A DNA stretch of 64,000 nt from Lonicera japonica (taxonomy: Eukaryota > Streptophyta > Magnoliopsida > Dipsacales > Caprifoliaceae). A program made the translations under genes and the position numbers. The DNA lies in contig CM038466.1 of assembly GCA_021464415.1 (NCBI GenBank), forward strand, positions 21,763,017 to 21,827,016, in the 5' to 3' direction. Under the pieces are notes generated by a model, which was not told the DNA's origin, made no database searches, and worked only from the letters and a program-made list of their open reading frames with translations. Below, in pieces: positions 47,877-59,130 of this stretch; position 1 is the first letter of the stretch; each line of letters begins with the position of its first letter.

Positions 47877-49059
47877 CATTATATAAATAAAATGTGAAAT
47901 TTTAGAATCATGGTAATCAAAAATATTTGATATTATTAAAATAATATATCATATAAATTATTAAGATATTTACTCTACTCCACCCAGACTTTTAGCTCTA
48001 ATCTAAATATTTCGGGTTTTCATGTAATTAGACTTAATTCGGCACAATAAATAAATTTATGTCGCAATATAATAAAAGTAAATTACAAGGCACTTATTCA
48101 AAAGTATGTTTAAGAAGTGTCGGACATAAAATTTATATTTTTAAATTTTGTACACCACGTACCCGGTGAAAATATCGGTGTTTAACACAGTACGACAAAG
48201 ACACGTTAATTTTTTATCGAATGTCCCAAGTGTGAATCGAAAGACTTTAGCCCCTTCGACTCTTCTGAGGATAGGAATATGACATATTGAGTACACGCGA
48301 GCGGCTCAGCGATAAAAAACTTATTGCTTTGAAAAAACTTAAAACTGAACTATTTTTTACGTGCACATTTCAAGAAACAATGGGCGTTTATTGAATTGTT
48401 GAGAAAGTTTAGGCTGTTCGATCTATGTAGAAAATACTGAAAATGTAGGTTTTTAATTTCAAATGGTAAAATAAAAACATTCCAACTTTTTTCAATTTTT
48501 TATTTATTTTAAATAATAGGTCTAGACCTTAGAAAACAGACCCTGTAGCAAAATATCATAAATAAAAATTTAAGTTTGGAAAGTCCAAACTCCATGGCTA
48601 GCAAATTAAATCTACAAGAAAGGGAAAAAAGAAACAACTTACAAATTAACTGGAAAAGCTTATTCCCGAAACAAAAACAAATAAGTAATCAAAAAATAAT
48701 GACAAATGTAACGATACTTTTTGACAGGCTACAATTGATAACCCTTCGCCAGCCGGCAATTCCAACTACTAAGAAAATGGAATTGTTGTTATAAAGAGGA
48801 TATTACTAAGGGAAAGCAAAATACTTAAAATTAAAAACCGAAATAAGTAGCAGTAAACGCAAACTAGTAAGGGACTAAGGTTTAAAATCCGGCCACCCTT
48901 ATCTTAAATGATTTCCTTTTGTTTATATCTTTAAATTGAAATATATGTATATATATGATTTTGTTCTGGTATAGATTGTCCCTTTAACAATGTATATTGC
49001 GGTTTGCGTAAAGACAATTTTTACTTAATTATGATTGTATATATATCTATATTATTATA
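47877..49059. other. AT-rich noncoding stretch
   Basis: No gene is supported. The reading frame at 48576-48794 has no domain that I recognise. Confidence 0.45.
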
Positions 49060-49132
49060 TGACGTCGCAAAGGGATTCGAACCTTAGAAATTAAGAGTAA
49101 CATGAACTATTAATTAATTACTCGGCCAATGA
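49060..49132 (-). repeat. tRNA/SINE-like head on the minus strand
   Basis: On the minus strand there is a box A-like TTGGCCGAGTAATT (about 49131-49118) and, 35-40 bp later, a perfect box B GGTTCGAATCC (49083-49073). The spacing fits a tRNA or tRNA-derived SINE. The remainder does not fold into a convincing cloverleaf, so I favour a SINE relic. Confidence 0.45.
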
Positions 49133-50324
49133 TTATCTTCGTTTATTTTTTCGTTCTAATAAAATATATTTGAGAGTAACATATACATTGCATGTACAAG
49201 TTAGTCTAGTATATATATATATTGTATTAAGTTTGTCCTCTCTAAAATCGAAAAAGAAAATATTTCTAGCATTAATTCTTCTCCCTTTACTATTGACTTA
49301 TAAAAATTTATCCCTGTTTAGAAAAGAATTCTGAGTTAGAACCAACTTGCGCGTATGGCAAAAAAAAAGAGATTAGCAATGAGAAATTTTGCCATGCATC
49401 TATTATGCAAAACCTTTCACAGTTATCGCCTAGTGCGATCTCTCAGAACGAAGTGAATTAGTTAAGCTCGAGGTGAGTGCAAGTTATTCTGGACTTAAAC
49501 ACGGCCCAATGAAAACCTAAAAAAAAGGGTGATCGTTAATTTTAGCCGGTCTAGAAATTGCTAGACATATGTAGGCCAACAATTTTTTTTTATTTTTTTA
49601 TTTTTTTGGTCTACGCTCACAAAAAAATTTAGAAGATGAAAAAATGCATCACAATTCACAACCACCACCTGCCCTAATTAAGAAGCTTATGAAAAAGCAA
49701 GTTTTAAAAGGTACCACCTTATTCCAAGTGTCCATATATATAGCGAATCTAACTTTTCAAGGAAAGATATCGAATTATTTATTAATCATACAACGCATAG
49801 AATTTATGTGATTTGACTATATTGTTGTTTAAGGGTTAGCTTTCTTTTCAAATAATTGTAGTTTTTACCAAAATTTCTTGCCGTTCATTTAGTGTGTTAT
49901 AAAGTTAGTATCTGTATGTGTGTCACACTAGTTCATATACAGAGAAAATTTTAAGTAAGGACCTTAATTCAAGATCCTTATTTATGGATTGAGCCATTTC
50001 ACACGTTTTTCGATAAAAAAAATTTGATGAAATTTGGTGGAGATGTTTTTCATCATGTGTAGAACATTCTCACCTAATTTCATCAAAAAATTCAACCGGA
50101 AAGTGGGCTAACTACATGATTAAAAAATATTGATCCAAAAAGTTCATAAAAGAAACTTTTTTGTAAAAGATACAAATATATATGCAAGTCTAAAAAGGTT
50201 TCTGTTCCCTTTTACCCAAAAAAATAATTCTAAAGATACTCTTGTTATATATATATATATATATATATCTCCAATCATCCTGTAAACAGTTTTTTTCTAT
50301 TGGGAAAAGATCAAGAGCGGATTT
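49133..50324. other. AT-rich noncoding stretch
   Basis: No gene is seen. TA run at about 50247-50268. Confidence 0.5.
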
Positions 50325-50755
50325 AGAATTTTTATGATCGTGAGTTTGTAAAAATTATAGGTTAAAATTTAATTGAACAGGTGAACTATTGATAATATTA
50401 TCGTTACAAATATATAAAAAAATATATTTTATTACTAATCATAAATTTAACTTTAATTAATGTTTAAAATTAATCATAAATACATAAAAGGAGAATGGGA
50501 TAATGGGTTAGGGAAAAAGGAAAAAAAAACAGAGAAACTAAGAGGTAGAGAGGGGTTTGAGATTCGAACTAATAACTTCTCACTTAACGTAAATATTATT
50601 TATCACTTCAATTATAAGATTACAATATAAATTTAATCTTTCCATGAATAATGAAATAATATGTTATATTAGAATTGGACTAAACCCCATATCAATATTA
50701 TAATTAAAATTTAAAATGAGATAACTAAAGCCCACTTCAGCTCCCTGTAACAGTC
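50325..50755. mobile_element. Possible degraded hAT-like non-autonomous element
   Basis: The left end contains CAAGAGCGGATTTAG. The right end in reverse complement contains CAGGGAGCTGAAGTGG. These resemble the CAGGGGCGGA-type ends of TTF-class hAT elements, such as the clearer one at 58490-59122. No target-site duplication is visible and no transposase remains, so this is tentative. Confidence 0.3.
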
Positions 50756-52744
50756 CTCGGAAAATTATTATTTCTTAAATAACAATTAAATTGGTCCACT
50801 AAAGACACTTGGATATTTGACTTTATAGAGTGCCTCTGGAATCGGGACCTGAGACTAACCAATTCAATCTGCTTCTTGAAATGCAAATTAAATAGTCAAC
50901 ATTTTTGGCTAGATAATGCACTATAATTTTTCATCTCAGTTTCTTGGTTGATTTAACTGCTTATTTGTGTACGTTTATAAATCTATAAAAGATATTAACT
51001 TTGTTCATTGTTCAATCGAAAAAAAAATATATTAGCAATTAATATAATTAATTAATATGGACATTTTTTTCCCAAATCAGTCCTGGTTTCTTTCGCATTC
51101 TTTTTCTATATCCACCGGTACTTATTATTCTACTACAAAACCATTAACAAAACAATAAAATTACATATTAATTATATAAGTGTAAATTTTGATTTCTTAT
51201 ATTTTTTATTCTTGCAAAACAAAATATTAATAATATTTGATACACGAGATATAAAAAGAGATATAATAGCTAATAATAAGATATATAATACTTTTGAACG
51301 TCCTAAATCTTGAAACCTGTTGATAATTAGTGCCTACTTTCATTATTGTCACAATGCATTCATATTCATCAAAAATGAAAAAAAGAAATTGAACCTTTTT
51401 TTTTATTATAAGCCGTGAATCTAGCATACTCCTACGGCCATCTGAATTTTTTGACATGCCAACAAAAAATCATTCCATATTCGACTAATTAAGGTGTAGA
51501 TGAAACTCATGTCCTCTCATTATAAGACATGGTGGCCAACTTCACTGCCTATGTTGATTTATTTTTGAAATTATATTTAATTTTTAAAAATAGCTACTTA
51601 ATAAATAAAAGTTTTGTTGAAAATTAAGTAAAAATATTTTGTGCGTACTAAATACACTCACCGTATTACTTGGTTTCACTCCATTTATTACTAACATTTC
51701 ATTTTAAAATTTCTTCTAACTAATACTTCATTGAGAACCTAGTAACTCAAATAATAAGAAGATAATTGAAAACACAAAAAATTGAGGATAAAAGAAAGAG
51801 AGAGCCGAAACGGAGTGTGGGAAACTGATGAGAATTTTATTATTGGTTGGTTTAAATCTCAATTTTTTCCTCTATTTGTGGTGTAAATCCTAAAATTGGT
51901 CCCAACTCCACTTTAAATCCTGATTTTTTGCTGCATTATTCAAACTCTGTACGGATTTTCACTCTCTACATTCTAGGCAATTTTATCTCCAATGTTTGGT
52001 TAGTAGTATGTAACCAATTGTCAATCAATATGTGAATATATAGTTAATAACTAGCACAAATGGAACAATTTTGTTAAGTGAAACGAGACTATAATAATTT
52101 AGTGGCCACTTGGATATTAAAATGCATGTATTGTAGTTGGGTTTGAAAAGGAAGCCGCACGTGTACGATGACCCAGCTACCAATTTTGGATCCAGATGTT
52201 GAAAATTAATAGAAAGATCAAATAAGAAACCGTCCAATATTACGTGCTCTTATGAGCGGAAAGATTTGACTCTGTTTTTGGACACATAAATACTACAGAT
52301 ATAGCTAGGTCAAATTATGGTCCATCCGAGTTGATAATTTTGACATCATCACCTTATTCAAGACTGTACAGCCAATGCTACGTATTGAATTTTATTTTAT
52401 TTTTGACAATTTTAAAAAAAAAAAAACCGCTAGAACGCAGCAACAACAAGACCAACAAACCACTAACCGAAGCGAAGCACAAAATGCGCTATTGAATTTG
52501 ACATATACAATCACATGCAAAATGGGTTTGAATCGCTGGCTGAAAGCAATTTCATCTCTTTATTTCATCTTCAAATTATTTATGAAATTTTCAATAGGTA
52601 AAAAGTCTCATAAACTACGTCAACATGATGCAACACTAAAAAAAATAAGACCGACGACTCTATGTATATATGTGAATATAGATAATATCTATTGGAAAAA
52701 CTGATAAGTAGCTCAGACTATATAGAGTTTTTTATTTTATTTTT
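50756..52744. other. AT-rich intergenic stretch
   Basis: No gene is supported. Confidence 0.5.
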
Positions 52745-52885
52745 TAAAAAAAAATTAAGGGAGGTCTAAGTCTCTCCCTTAATCTTACAAACAAAGAAAA
52801 ACCCTCCACCCACCCCCATGAGTCGAACCCTTGACTTTAAGACAACGGTGGAAGTTGTCTACCCGCCTTAGGCAAAATTTTATTA
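52745..52885 (-). mobile_element. SINE-like element, minus strand
   Basis: On the minus strand there is a perfect box B (GGGTTCGACTC, 52830-52820), and downstream the phrase 'gggagagacttagacctccc' followed by a T run (plus-strand A run at about 52746-52754). The 3' half resembles that of the units at 20584 and 20995 (gagacttagtcct followed by T residues), so all three belong to one SINE family. A candidate box A (ggcgggtagac) lies near 52873-52863. Confidence 0.55.
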
Positions 52886-52894
52886 GTAGTCTCC

Positions 52895-53140
52895 AAATTA
52901 AATGTTTCTACTCCCATTTTTATTCGATCCTTAAGAATCAAGTAAGATATCTGTTATTTGGTTTTTATGGGTCGAGTAAAAGCTTATATACTCAGTCTTT
53001 AAGGGTCGAATAAGGCATTGTCAAACTTATACTCGATCTTCAAAAATTGAATAACAAGCCCCTTACTTAGTTGTAAAGGACCAAATGAAAAGTGAGAGTG
53101 AAATTAAGTATTTTGTAGTGTGAAAAATATCACCTCCCTT
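52895..53140. mobile_element. MITE family D copy 1 (left end unclear)
   Basis: It shares internal phrases with the complete element at 56799-57083: 'attcgatccttaagaatcaa', ggtcgaataaggcattgtc, and aaaggaccaaatgaaaagtgag. The right end (aatatcacctccctt) is the family terminal repeat. The left terminal repeat was not found; a SINE lies just to the left. Confidence 0.55.
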
Positions 53141-54111
53141 AATTAATCTAAATTATAAATAAATGTATGCATGTAATAAAAAAATGAAAGAACCATAAAA
53201 TGGCACTGTGCACATTGCATCTAACATGGACAGAGTAGTCAGAGAATGCAATAGAAGTGCAAGTGAGGTCAAAAACGGAGCCAAAAAACTATTTCCGAGG
53301 GGCATTGTACGTGTAATAGTAAAACTTTAAAAGTCCTAATTAAAATAATTTGTTAATACCATTGATCCTAGCTAGCTGTACAATTACAAGTATTCCTAGA
53401 CATTTATTTTTATTTGAAGCCGCTGCATCATAATTTGATTATGAAAGATGGCATCCAATTGTTTGTTGGTTACATGTTCTTTGTGGAGCTGGAGGGTTGA
53501 GTTAGTTCGAGGATCTTGTCACATTATTTATATAACGTAATGAAAATATAAATTATCATTAATTAATACTGTATATATTTTAAATTGACAATTTCACTTT
53601 AATTTTATGGTCAATCATATATCTTATTTTAAATTACAAGATTTGCTATGCTAATTAAATCCCTAAAAAATCGAGTCTACTAATTTCAGTCGGAGGGAGT
53701 AATACAATTTATTTTTATTATCCTGTAACTGGGCATTGAGCTCAATAAATTGCATGCCCAAATCAAGATAAGTGCCAAATAATAAGCTTTTCAAATTAAG
53801 AGGGGGTATTTTGTAAATAATAAGTAATTGTGTGTATACCTAACAACATACATGGAACAACAAATGTTACGAGGGGCATGTGCCCGCAGACACCTGCTCC
53901 ATCCATCCCTGACTGAGGTACTATAATTTCTCTAATAATAAAAGTATATTCGTACTGCGCCTGCTTTAGTTTTAGAGGTTCGGAAAGATAATACAACGTA
54001 TTAAGGTTTTGGCCCCACTTTGAATCAAAAAATAAAATAAATAAAATAAAAAGAAATATATTGATTTTTGTCATTTTTTCTTTAAAGAAAAGAGGTTCTC
54101 TACCACAACTA
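53141..54111. other. Noncoding spacer
   Basis: No gene is seen. GTCGGAGGGAGTA near 53690-53702 resembles the end of a Stowaway-type element, but no partner end was identified. Confidence 0.4.
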
Positions 54112-54756
54112 AGGGGGTTTGATATTTTCGCTTCACATTACACTTGATTTCACTTCTATTTTCATTTGGTACTTGAGAACCGAAGAAAGTATTTGTTATT
54201 TAGCTCTTAAAGGTCGAGTATGGATATATATATACTTGGTATTTAGCAGTTGATAGCATCTCCAATCGTCTTGTATAAATTTTGTGTAAATCCTACCTGT
54301 CAAAGTGAGATTTACACAAAAATAATAAAGAATTCGTTTTGTACTCCTACAATTTATTTTAGACTTTTGTGTAAATATTAAACTACTAATTAGATACGCA
54401 CTTATCCTATATTTATTCTCTTACTTTTCAAATTCATTTATTTCTAGAAACGGGATGAGAAAAAATAGATGCGAGATTATCTGACGTGGTTGTGTAAATT
54501 GGGTTTGTATTTTACACAATATTTTTACATAAATCCTTGGTGTCAAAGTTTCTTAAAATACTGCTGGAGACCTTTTTTTTAAAAAAAAACGTATAAATTT
54601 TACACAAACTAAAATTATACATTACTATTAGAGATTCTCTGAGTAAAGTGTTAATTGTCAAACTAACACTAAGGCTAAAAAGTAAACACTTTACTTAATT
54701 CTCAAATATCAAATAAAAGTAAGATGTATTTTGTTAAATGAAAATATCACCGCCCT
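54112..54756. mobile_element. MITE family D copy 2, interrupted by a nested MITE
   Basis: The left end AGGGGGTTTGATATTTTC and the right end (reverse complement AGGGCGGTGATATTTTC) are inverted repeats. Internal phrases match the copies at 52895 and 56799. A Harbinger-like MITE (54254-54639) sits inside. Removing it together with one TGA restores 'cagttgagtaaagtgttaat', which aligns with 'aaccgagtaaggcatttt' in the complete copy. Confidence 0.75.
54254..54639. mobile_element. PIF/Harbinger-like MITE, family B copy 2, TGA target-site duplication
   Basis: The left end TAGCATCTCCAATCGTCTTG and the right end (reverse complement GAGAATCTCTAATAGTAATG) match the ends of 38465-38958 in reverse orientation. 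TGA flanks both sides (54251-54253 and 54640-54642). It is inserted in a family D MITE. Confidence 0.85.
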
Positions 54757-55135
54757 AATTAAATGCTCCTTTTGAGCCTTCACGGTATAAATAGAGTACA
54801 CAATCTGAAGAGGTAGGGCCCTCCCCTAAGCATCCGCTAATGTAGTGTAGCCTTAAAGATGGGTCGGCTGTGGAGAATTTTTTTAGAGCATGTCCCGTTA
54901 TAGATTAAAAAAATAAAAATAAAATAAGTGCACATGATATAGATAAGCAATTTAGGGCAAGGTCCCACGAAACCGATCGATTCAATTTATTTTTTCTAAT
55001 TTTATGGATAGGATTCATTCTTAAAAAAGCAAAAAATATTAGATTGACTTTGGTTTTGGAAGTTTTGTAAACCAAATTCAATTAGTATTTTTTTTAAGTG
55101 CCATATAATTTTGTGTTACTGGTTGTCATTATAAG
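54757..55135. other. Noncoding spacer
   Basis: No gene is seen. Confidence 0.5.
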
Positions 55136-55371
55136 CTCCATCCGTTCTAATTTAATTGTTTATTATTTTATTTTTGAATGTTTTAAAATAATTGTCCACT
55201 TTCTATATTTAACAAGCCACCACTTTTTTTATTTTTGGTCCCACCACCTTTTTTTATTAGAAGAAAAATAAATAGCATTTTTGGAAATAAATATTTTCTT
55301 TTGGAATAATTATTATATCTCTTTAATTTTTACATTTTCAAAGTGTGACAATTAAATTAGGACAGATGGAA
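55136..55371. mobile_element. Stowaway-like (Tc1/Mariner) MITE
   Basis: The left end CTCCATCCGTTCTAATTTAA and the right end (reverse complement TTCCATCTGTCCTAATTTAA) are close to the CTCCCTCCGT terminal consensus of Stowaway elements. The body is AT-rich and encodes nothing. The TA target-site duplication cannot be fixed because the flanks are AT-rich. Confidence 0.75.
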
Positions 55372-55458
55372 TATTATATTTTGTTCAGATTTGACTACTG
55401 GCTGGTTAGTTTTATTCTGTCTATTTGCATATTTGCCGATTTCGAAATCTTGGAAATA

Positions 55459-56263
55459 GGGGGTGTTCAAAAGTTTCCAACTTCCGAAATCTCATGCAAT
55501 TTTTTTCAAAGTTGAAACAATATATGACATTTTTAATTTCTAAATATTTTGAAAAAAAAATGGAATGGAATTGAAAACTATATTTGAATTTCTGAATTTC
55601 TTATCCATATTTGCCAAATAATTTCATTCTGTTTTTTCCTATATAATTTTTGAATTATATTTTTATTTATTAATATTTTTATATATTCTAAATTAAACAT
55701 CTTATTTGAGAGGGGGTATAATTGCTATTAATTTATGCATACGCACTAATATTAGCAAGTAAACATATATTAGCAGTCAATTTTTGAAAACTTGGTGTTG
55801 CTCCTTGGAATTATGTTTTGCCTCCAATTTTTTTTTTTTTTTTTGAACTGAACTGCCTTCAAATTAAACATGTAATTTTAAGACTAGTAGTTGTAAATTG
55901 CCTAAATTTGTTACTGTGTTTAACCTTGAAACTACATTTAGTTTTAAGGTTAAATATATGATTTAATTTTAAGAATAATAGTTGCTTCATGTCTATGTTA
56001 TTATGATGTTAAACTATTTGATCTATGTTTTATACAATGTAGTAGAAAAAAACCTAGAACTCATCATTAATTTTACAAATAATTCCAAAAAATTCCAATA
56101 TTTTAAGAAATTGAAAGATTCTGAAAGTTCCAAAAATTCCAATTACGGAACTTTTTTTGAGTTTCCAAAATTTTTGGAATTGGAAAGGTATTTAAGATTC
56201 CGAAAATTTTGAATTTTTTTTTGAATAAGCATATTCCGATCCATTTCACCTGATGAACACCCC
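55459..56263. mobile_element. Non-autonomous TIR element with GGGGTGTTCA ends
   Basis: The left end GGGGGTGTTCAAAAGTTTCC and the right end (reverse complement GGGGTGTTCATCAGGTG) are inverted repeats. Subterminal phrases rich in 'aattcca' and 'tttccaa' occur near both sides, as is common in non-autonomous DNA transposons. No transposase is present and the target-site duplication is unclear. Confidence 0.6.
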
Positions 56264-56798
56264 TATTTAGAAATGTTGAAATTTTTCGGGAGGTACATTG
56301 TAAATTTGCCCCATTGAATTCCTCTTTTTCTTATTCAATTGAATCAGATTAAAACCAATCCAATCTAACATTGGATTGGAATGACATGTCAGATTGGATA
56401 GGATGTAAAATTCTACAACTACTAGATTGGATTAGTTACCCACCCCTAACATTTTATAGATGAACGTTGACAAATTTCTAATAAACTATCTTTGTTTATA
56501 CAGTTCATTTTATTTTTTTAAAAATATTGTAATATATATTGTCTCAGAATTGAAACATATATAATTCTCAATTAATAAAAAAAAATGTCCAGCTCAAAAA
56601 AAAAAATTAATAAAAAAAATGCATGTCAACACTCAAACAGGTTGTAATTAAAATTTGTGGTTATCACTTGCCATTCTATAGTAGCCACATGGCAATGAAT
56701 GATCGAGAATGGAACGTACGGCTAACCAATTTGTAGGTGAATTAACTGCCAATAAGACAAGATATCTGCGCGCAGGGACATTTCTGTACCTAAAGATA
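56264..56798. other. Noncoding spacer
   Basis: No gene is seen. At 56340-56450 the phrase ccaatccaatctaac and its complement gattggatag occur, ending in ttacccacccctaac. This looks like the end of another small inverted-repeat element whose partner end I could not place. Confidence 0.4.
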
Positions 56799-57083
56799 GG
56801 GTGGTGATGTTGACGACCCTAAAAATATTTAATAACATTTTCACTTTAATTCGGTCATTCGCAACTTAGTAAAGTATTTATTATTTGGTTGTTGAGGACC
56901 GAATATAGGTCTATATATTCGATTCTTGACAACCGAGTAAGGCATTTTCAAGAATTTTCAAATTTTTACAAGTTTATATTTGGTCCTTCACAACCGAATA
57001 ATGTATACGTTATTCAATTGTTAAGGACCGAATGAAAAGTGAGAGTGTTTTCAAGAGATTTTGGGGTACCAACATCACCACCC
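56799..57083. mobile_element. MITE family D copy 3, complete, 8-bp target-site duplication
   Basis: It has perfect 14-bp terminal inverted repeats, GGGTGGTGATGTTG and CAACATCACCACCC. The 8-bp sequence TAAAGATA occurs immediately outside both ends (56791-56798 and 57084-57091). Length is 285 bp. An 8-bp duplication fits the hAT superfamily. Inside, gaccgaat or its complement attcggtc occurs several times in both orientations, so the body is itself rich in inverted repeats. Confidence 0.9.
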
Positions 57084-57091
57084 TAAAGATA

Positions 57092-57828
57092 TAAACAAGA
57101 AAATTTAAATCACATCTCCCGTCTCCTCTTTAATTGCCCGGATGAGCATAATTAATTCTCTTATTTTTTTTATGAAAGTTAAAAATTAAAATTTTTGTCA
57201 ATTTTTTTTTGTTTGATAAAGTATAAAAAATATTTAGATAGAGGTATTGTAATCTAAATTTTTTATAATAAATGCTAGAAAATCATAAGAGAAAATTAAT
57301 TCTATAAGTTTTGAAAGAAATGATTTTACTTCCTATTTTTCTTTTTGTCAGAAAAGTGTTTTCGGAATTTGTGCTTACCAAACAAAAGAAAAAAAAGTTT
57401 TTTTTTAGTGTTCAAATCCGTGAATCAAACGAAATCTAAAATTTCTTTGGTGTTACACTTTTTTCGCTTAAAATTAAGGGCAAGTATTTGTATAAGTACT
57501 TTTTTCTTTTTCTTTTTTAAAACATACAATGAGAATAATATTTTTATAAAGTCAGTCTTTGTTTTTAATGTTGGCTAGCTAGGACAGTGTCTTTTGTCGA
57601 CAATTGTATTTTAAAATAAATAATTTTACAAATCTTAACTTAAATAATATTATTTACCATTCGTACTTTTGTATTGACTTTATACACTTGCATGCCATTT
57701 ATTTAATGTTAAATTGTTTTTCAATTTTGCCATTTCCACTTTTTAAGATCTTATCCATTTAATTACTTATTGTGACGACACTTAATTTACTTATTTTCAC
57801 TCATTTTTAATCAATTGCTCGAATCATT
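57092..57828. other. AT-rich noncoding stretch
   Basis: No gene is supported; the reading frame at 57345-57578 has low complexity. Confidence 0.5.
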
Positions 57829-57845
57829 GGGGGGGGGGGGGGGGG
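57829..57845 (+). repeat. Homopolymer of 17 G residues
   Basis: A single run of 17 G in otherwise AT-rich DNA. It is liable to slippage and sequencing error, so its exact length is uncertain. Confidence 0.8.
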
Positions 57846-58489
57846 ATATAATTTGAGATTCTATCATGTGTTTATTCATTTGAGGATATACTTTTTTGTC
57901 TTCAATTCTAGCCATGACAAATAAATTTATTTTTGTCTGGTTGGATGTGGTTAAGAATATTGTAGTAATTTCTATTTATTTTTTGTACAAATGTAACAAA
58001 CACGTACATGTCATATGTAGAAATCATCCGAATAGTAACAGTTGGGTTTACTTAAATTAGTGGATCATAATTATAGCGTTGGGTATAAAATTGGAACACA
58101 TCCAACAGAGGACATGCCAATAAATTAAAAAGCTAGACCATATATATTTATTCAAAAAAACAAAAAGGTAGATCATATAATATGGTCGGATATAGTCAGA
58201 TAGTTGTCTTTGTAAGTGAATTACGTTTATGTTACTTAACATTAAATCCAGGTATATAAACTAACTAACTAACTAAATGAGTCGTAATTAGTTTGAGCTA
58301 AGATGGTTTATCTTTAAATTTTGTTAAATTTATGGATCGAATATGTAATTTGTAATTTGTAGGGGAGTTCAAGTGAGTTCGAGTTTTTGCACAATGTTAA
58401 AATTTAACTTACATATTACTTTTTTTTTAATTACATGTATTACAGTTATCACACATTTTTGCATAGTAATAATTAATACAACAAAAGTG
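57846..58489. other. Noncoding spacer
   Basis: No gene is seen; the hAT target-site duplication lies at its right edge (58482-58489). Confidence 0.5.
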
Positions 58490-59122
58490 CATGGGCGGAG
58501 TGACGTGGGGACCAAGGGGAACGGCCCCACATGGAATTTTGGATTTTTTTTGCTAGGTAGGGTAAGTTCGGGGGTAGAATATGTAATTAGGGGTGGGGAA
58601 CATTGAACTAACAAAGGGGTGCATGTGACATAGGGGTATATGTGCAATGAAATGTAGAAGTTTGTAATTTTAAATTATCAATCAATTTGAAGGATTAAAA
58701 CAAATTATGTATTTATGGTGGTTTTGTTTTGTTTTTTGGTATGTTTGTCTGTTGTTATATGGTCTCTATTTACTGTTCCTGTTGCTTCTTTTTTTTTCTC
58801 TAATTTCTATTTACGGCTCTCAATTATTAAATTGCTACAATTTCCGGAATCGGTTAAGAGGTGATCTCGTGAATAATTCATCGGTAACATATATTGAGAA
58901 ATATGTTTTTAAAGCTATTGACAATGAAGATATTATTTAGTATTTTCAAAATATGAAATCTCGAATGAGAATATTGTAACTAAATATGTTATTTTGACGT
59001 ATATGATGTTATATATTTTAATATAATATTTTAATTTTGGTCTTATTACAGTATATACAAAAAATTCTTAAAAACTTATTAATTTTGGCTCCTCCTAAAT
59101 AAAATTCTTAATTCCGCTCCTG
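58490..59122 (+). mobile_element. hAT element, 633 bp deletion derivative, 8-bp target-site duplication
   Basis: The 8-bp sequence CAAAAGTG lies directly outside both ends (58482-58489 and 59123-59130). The left end starts CATGGGCGGAG and the right end in reverse complement starts CAGGAGCGGAA, fitting the CAGGGGCGGA-type terminal repeat of plant hAT elements that encode TTF/ZMYM-type transposases. Only the extreme C-terminus of the transposase remains inside (58849-58969), so the element lost nearly all its coding region by internal deletion and must have depended on enzyme made elsewhere. Confidence 0.9.
58849..58969 (+). pseudogene. hAT transposase C-terminal tail (TTF/ZMYM1-like), fragment
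   Basis: The frame reads NRLRGDLVNNSSVTYIEKYV then FKAIDNEDII, a stop, and YFQNMKSRM. This matches the end of the hAT dimerisation domain in plant zinc-finger MYM-type/TTF transposases, whose usual form there is IEKxxFxxIxNExIIxxFQxMKxRR. One stop interrupts it. It has no catalytic residues and is not functional. Confidence 0.7.
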
Positions 59123-59130
59123 CAAAAGTG

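Noticed and set aside
48576..48794. 72-residue lysine- and asparagine-rich reading frame
   Set aside because: The composition follows local AT content; no family recognised.
49060..49132. A functional tRNA gene on the minus strand
   Set aside because: Box A and box B motifs are present but acceptor and anticodon stems do not pair convincingly, so it is listed as a SINE-like relic.
53688..53704. GTCGGAGGGAGTA as a Stowaway element end
   Set aside because: Only one end is visible, so no element could be delimited.
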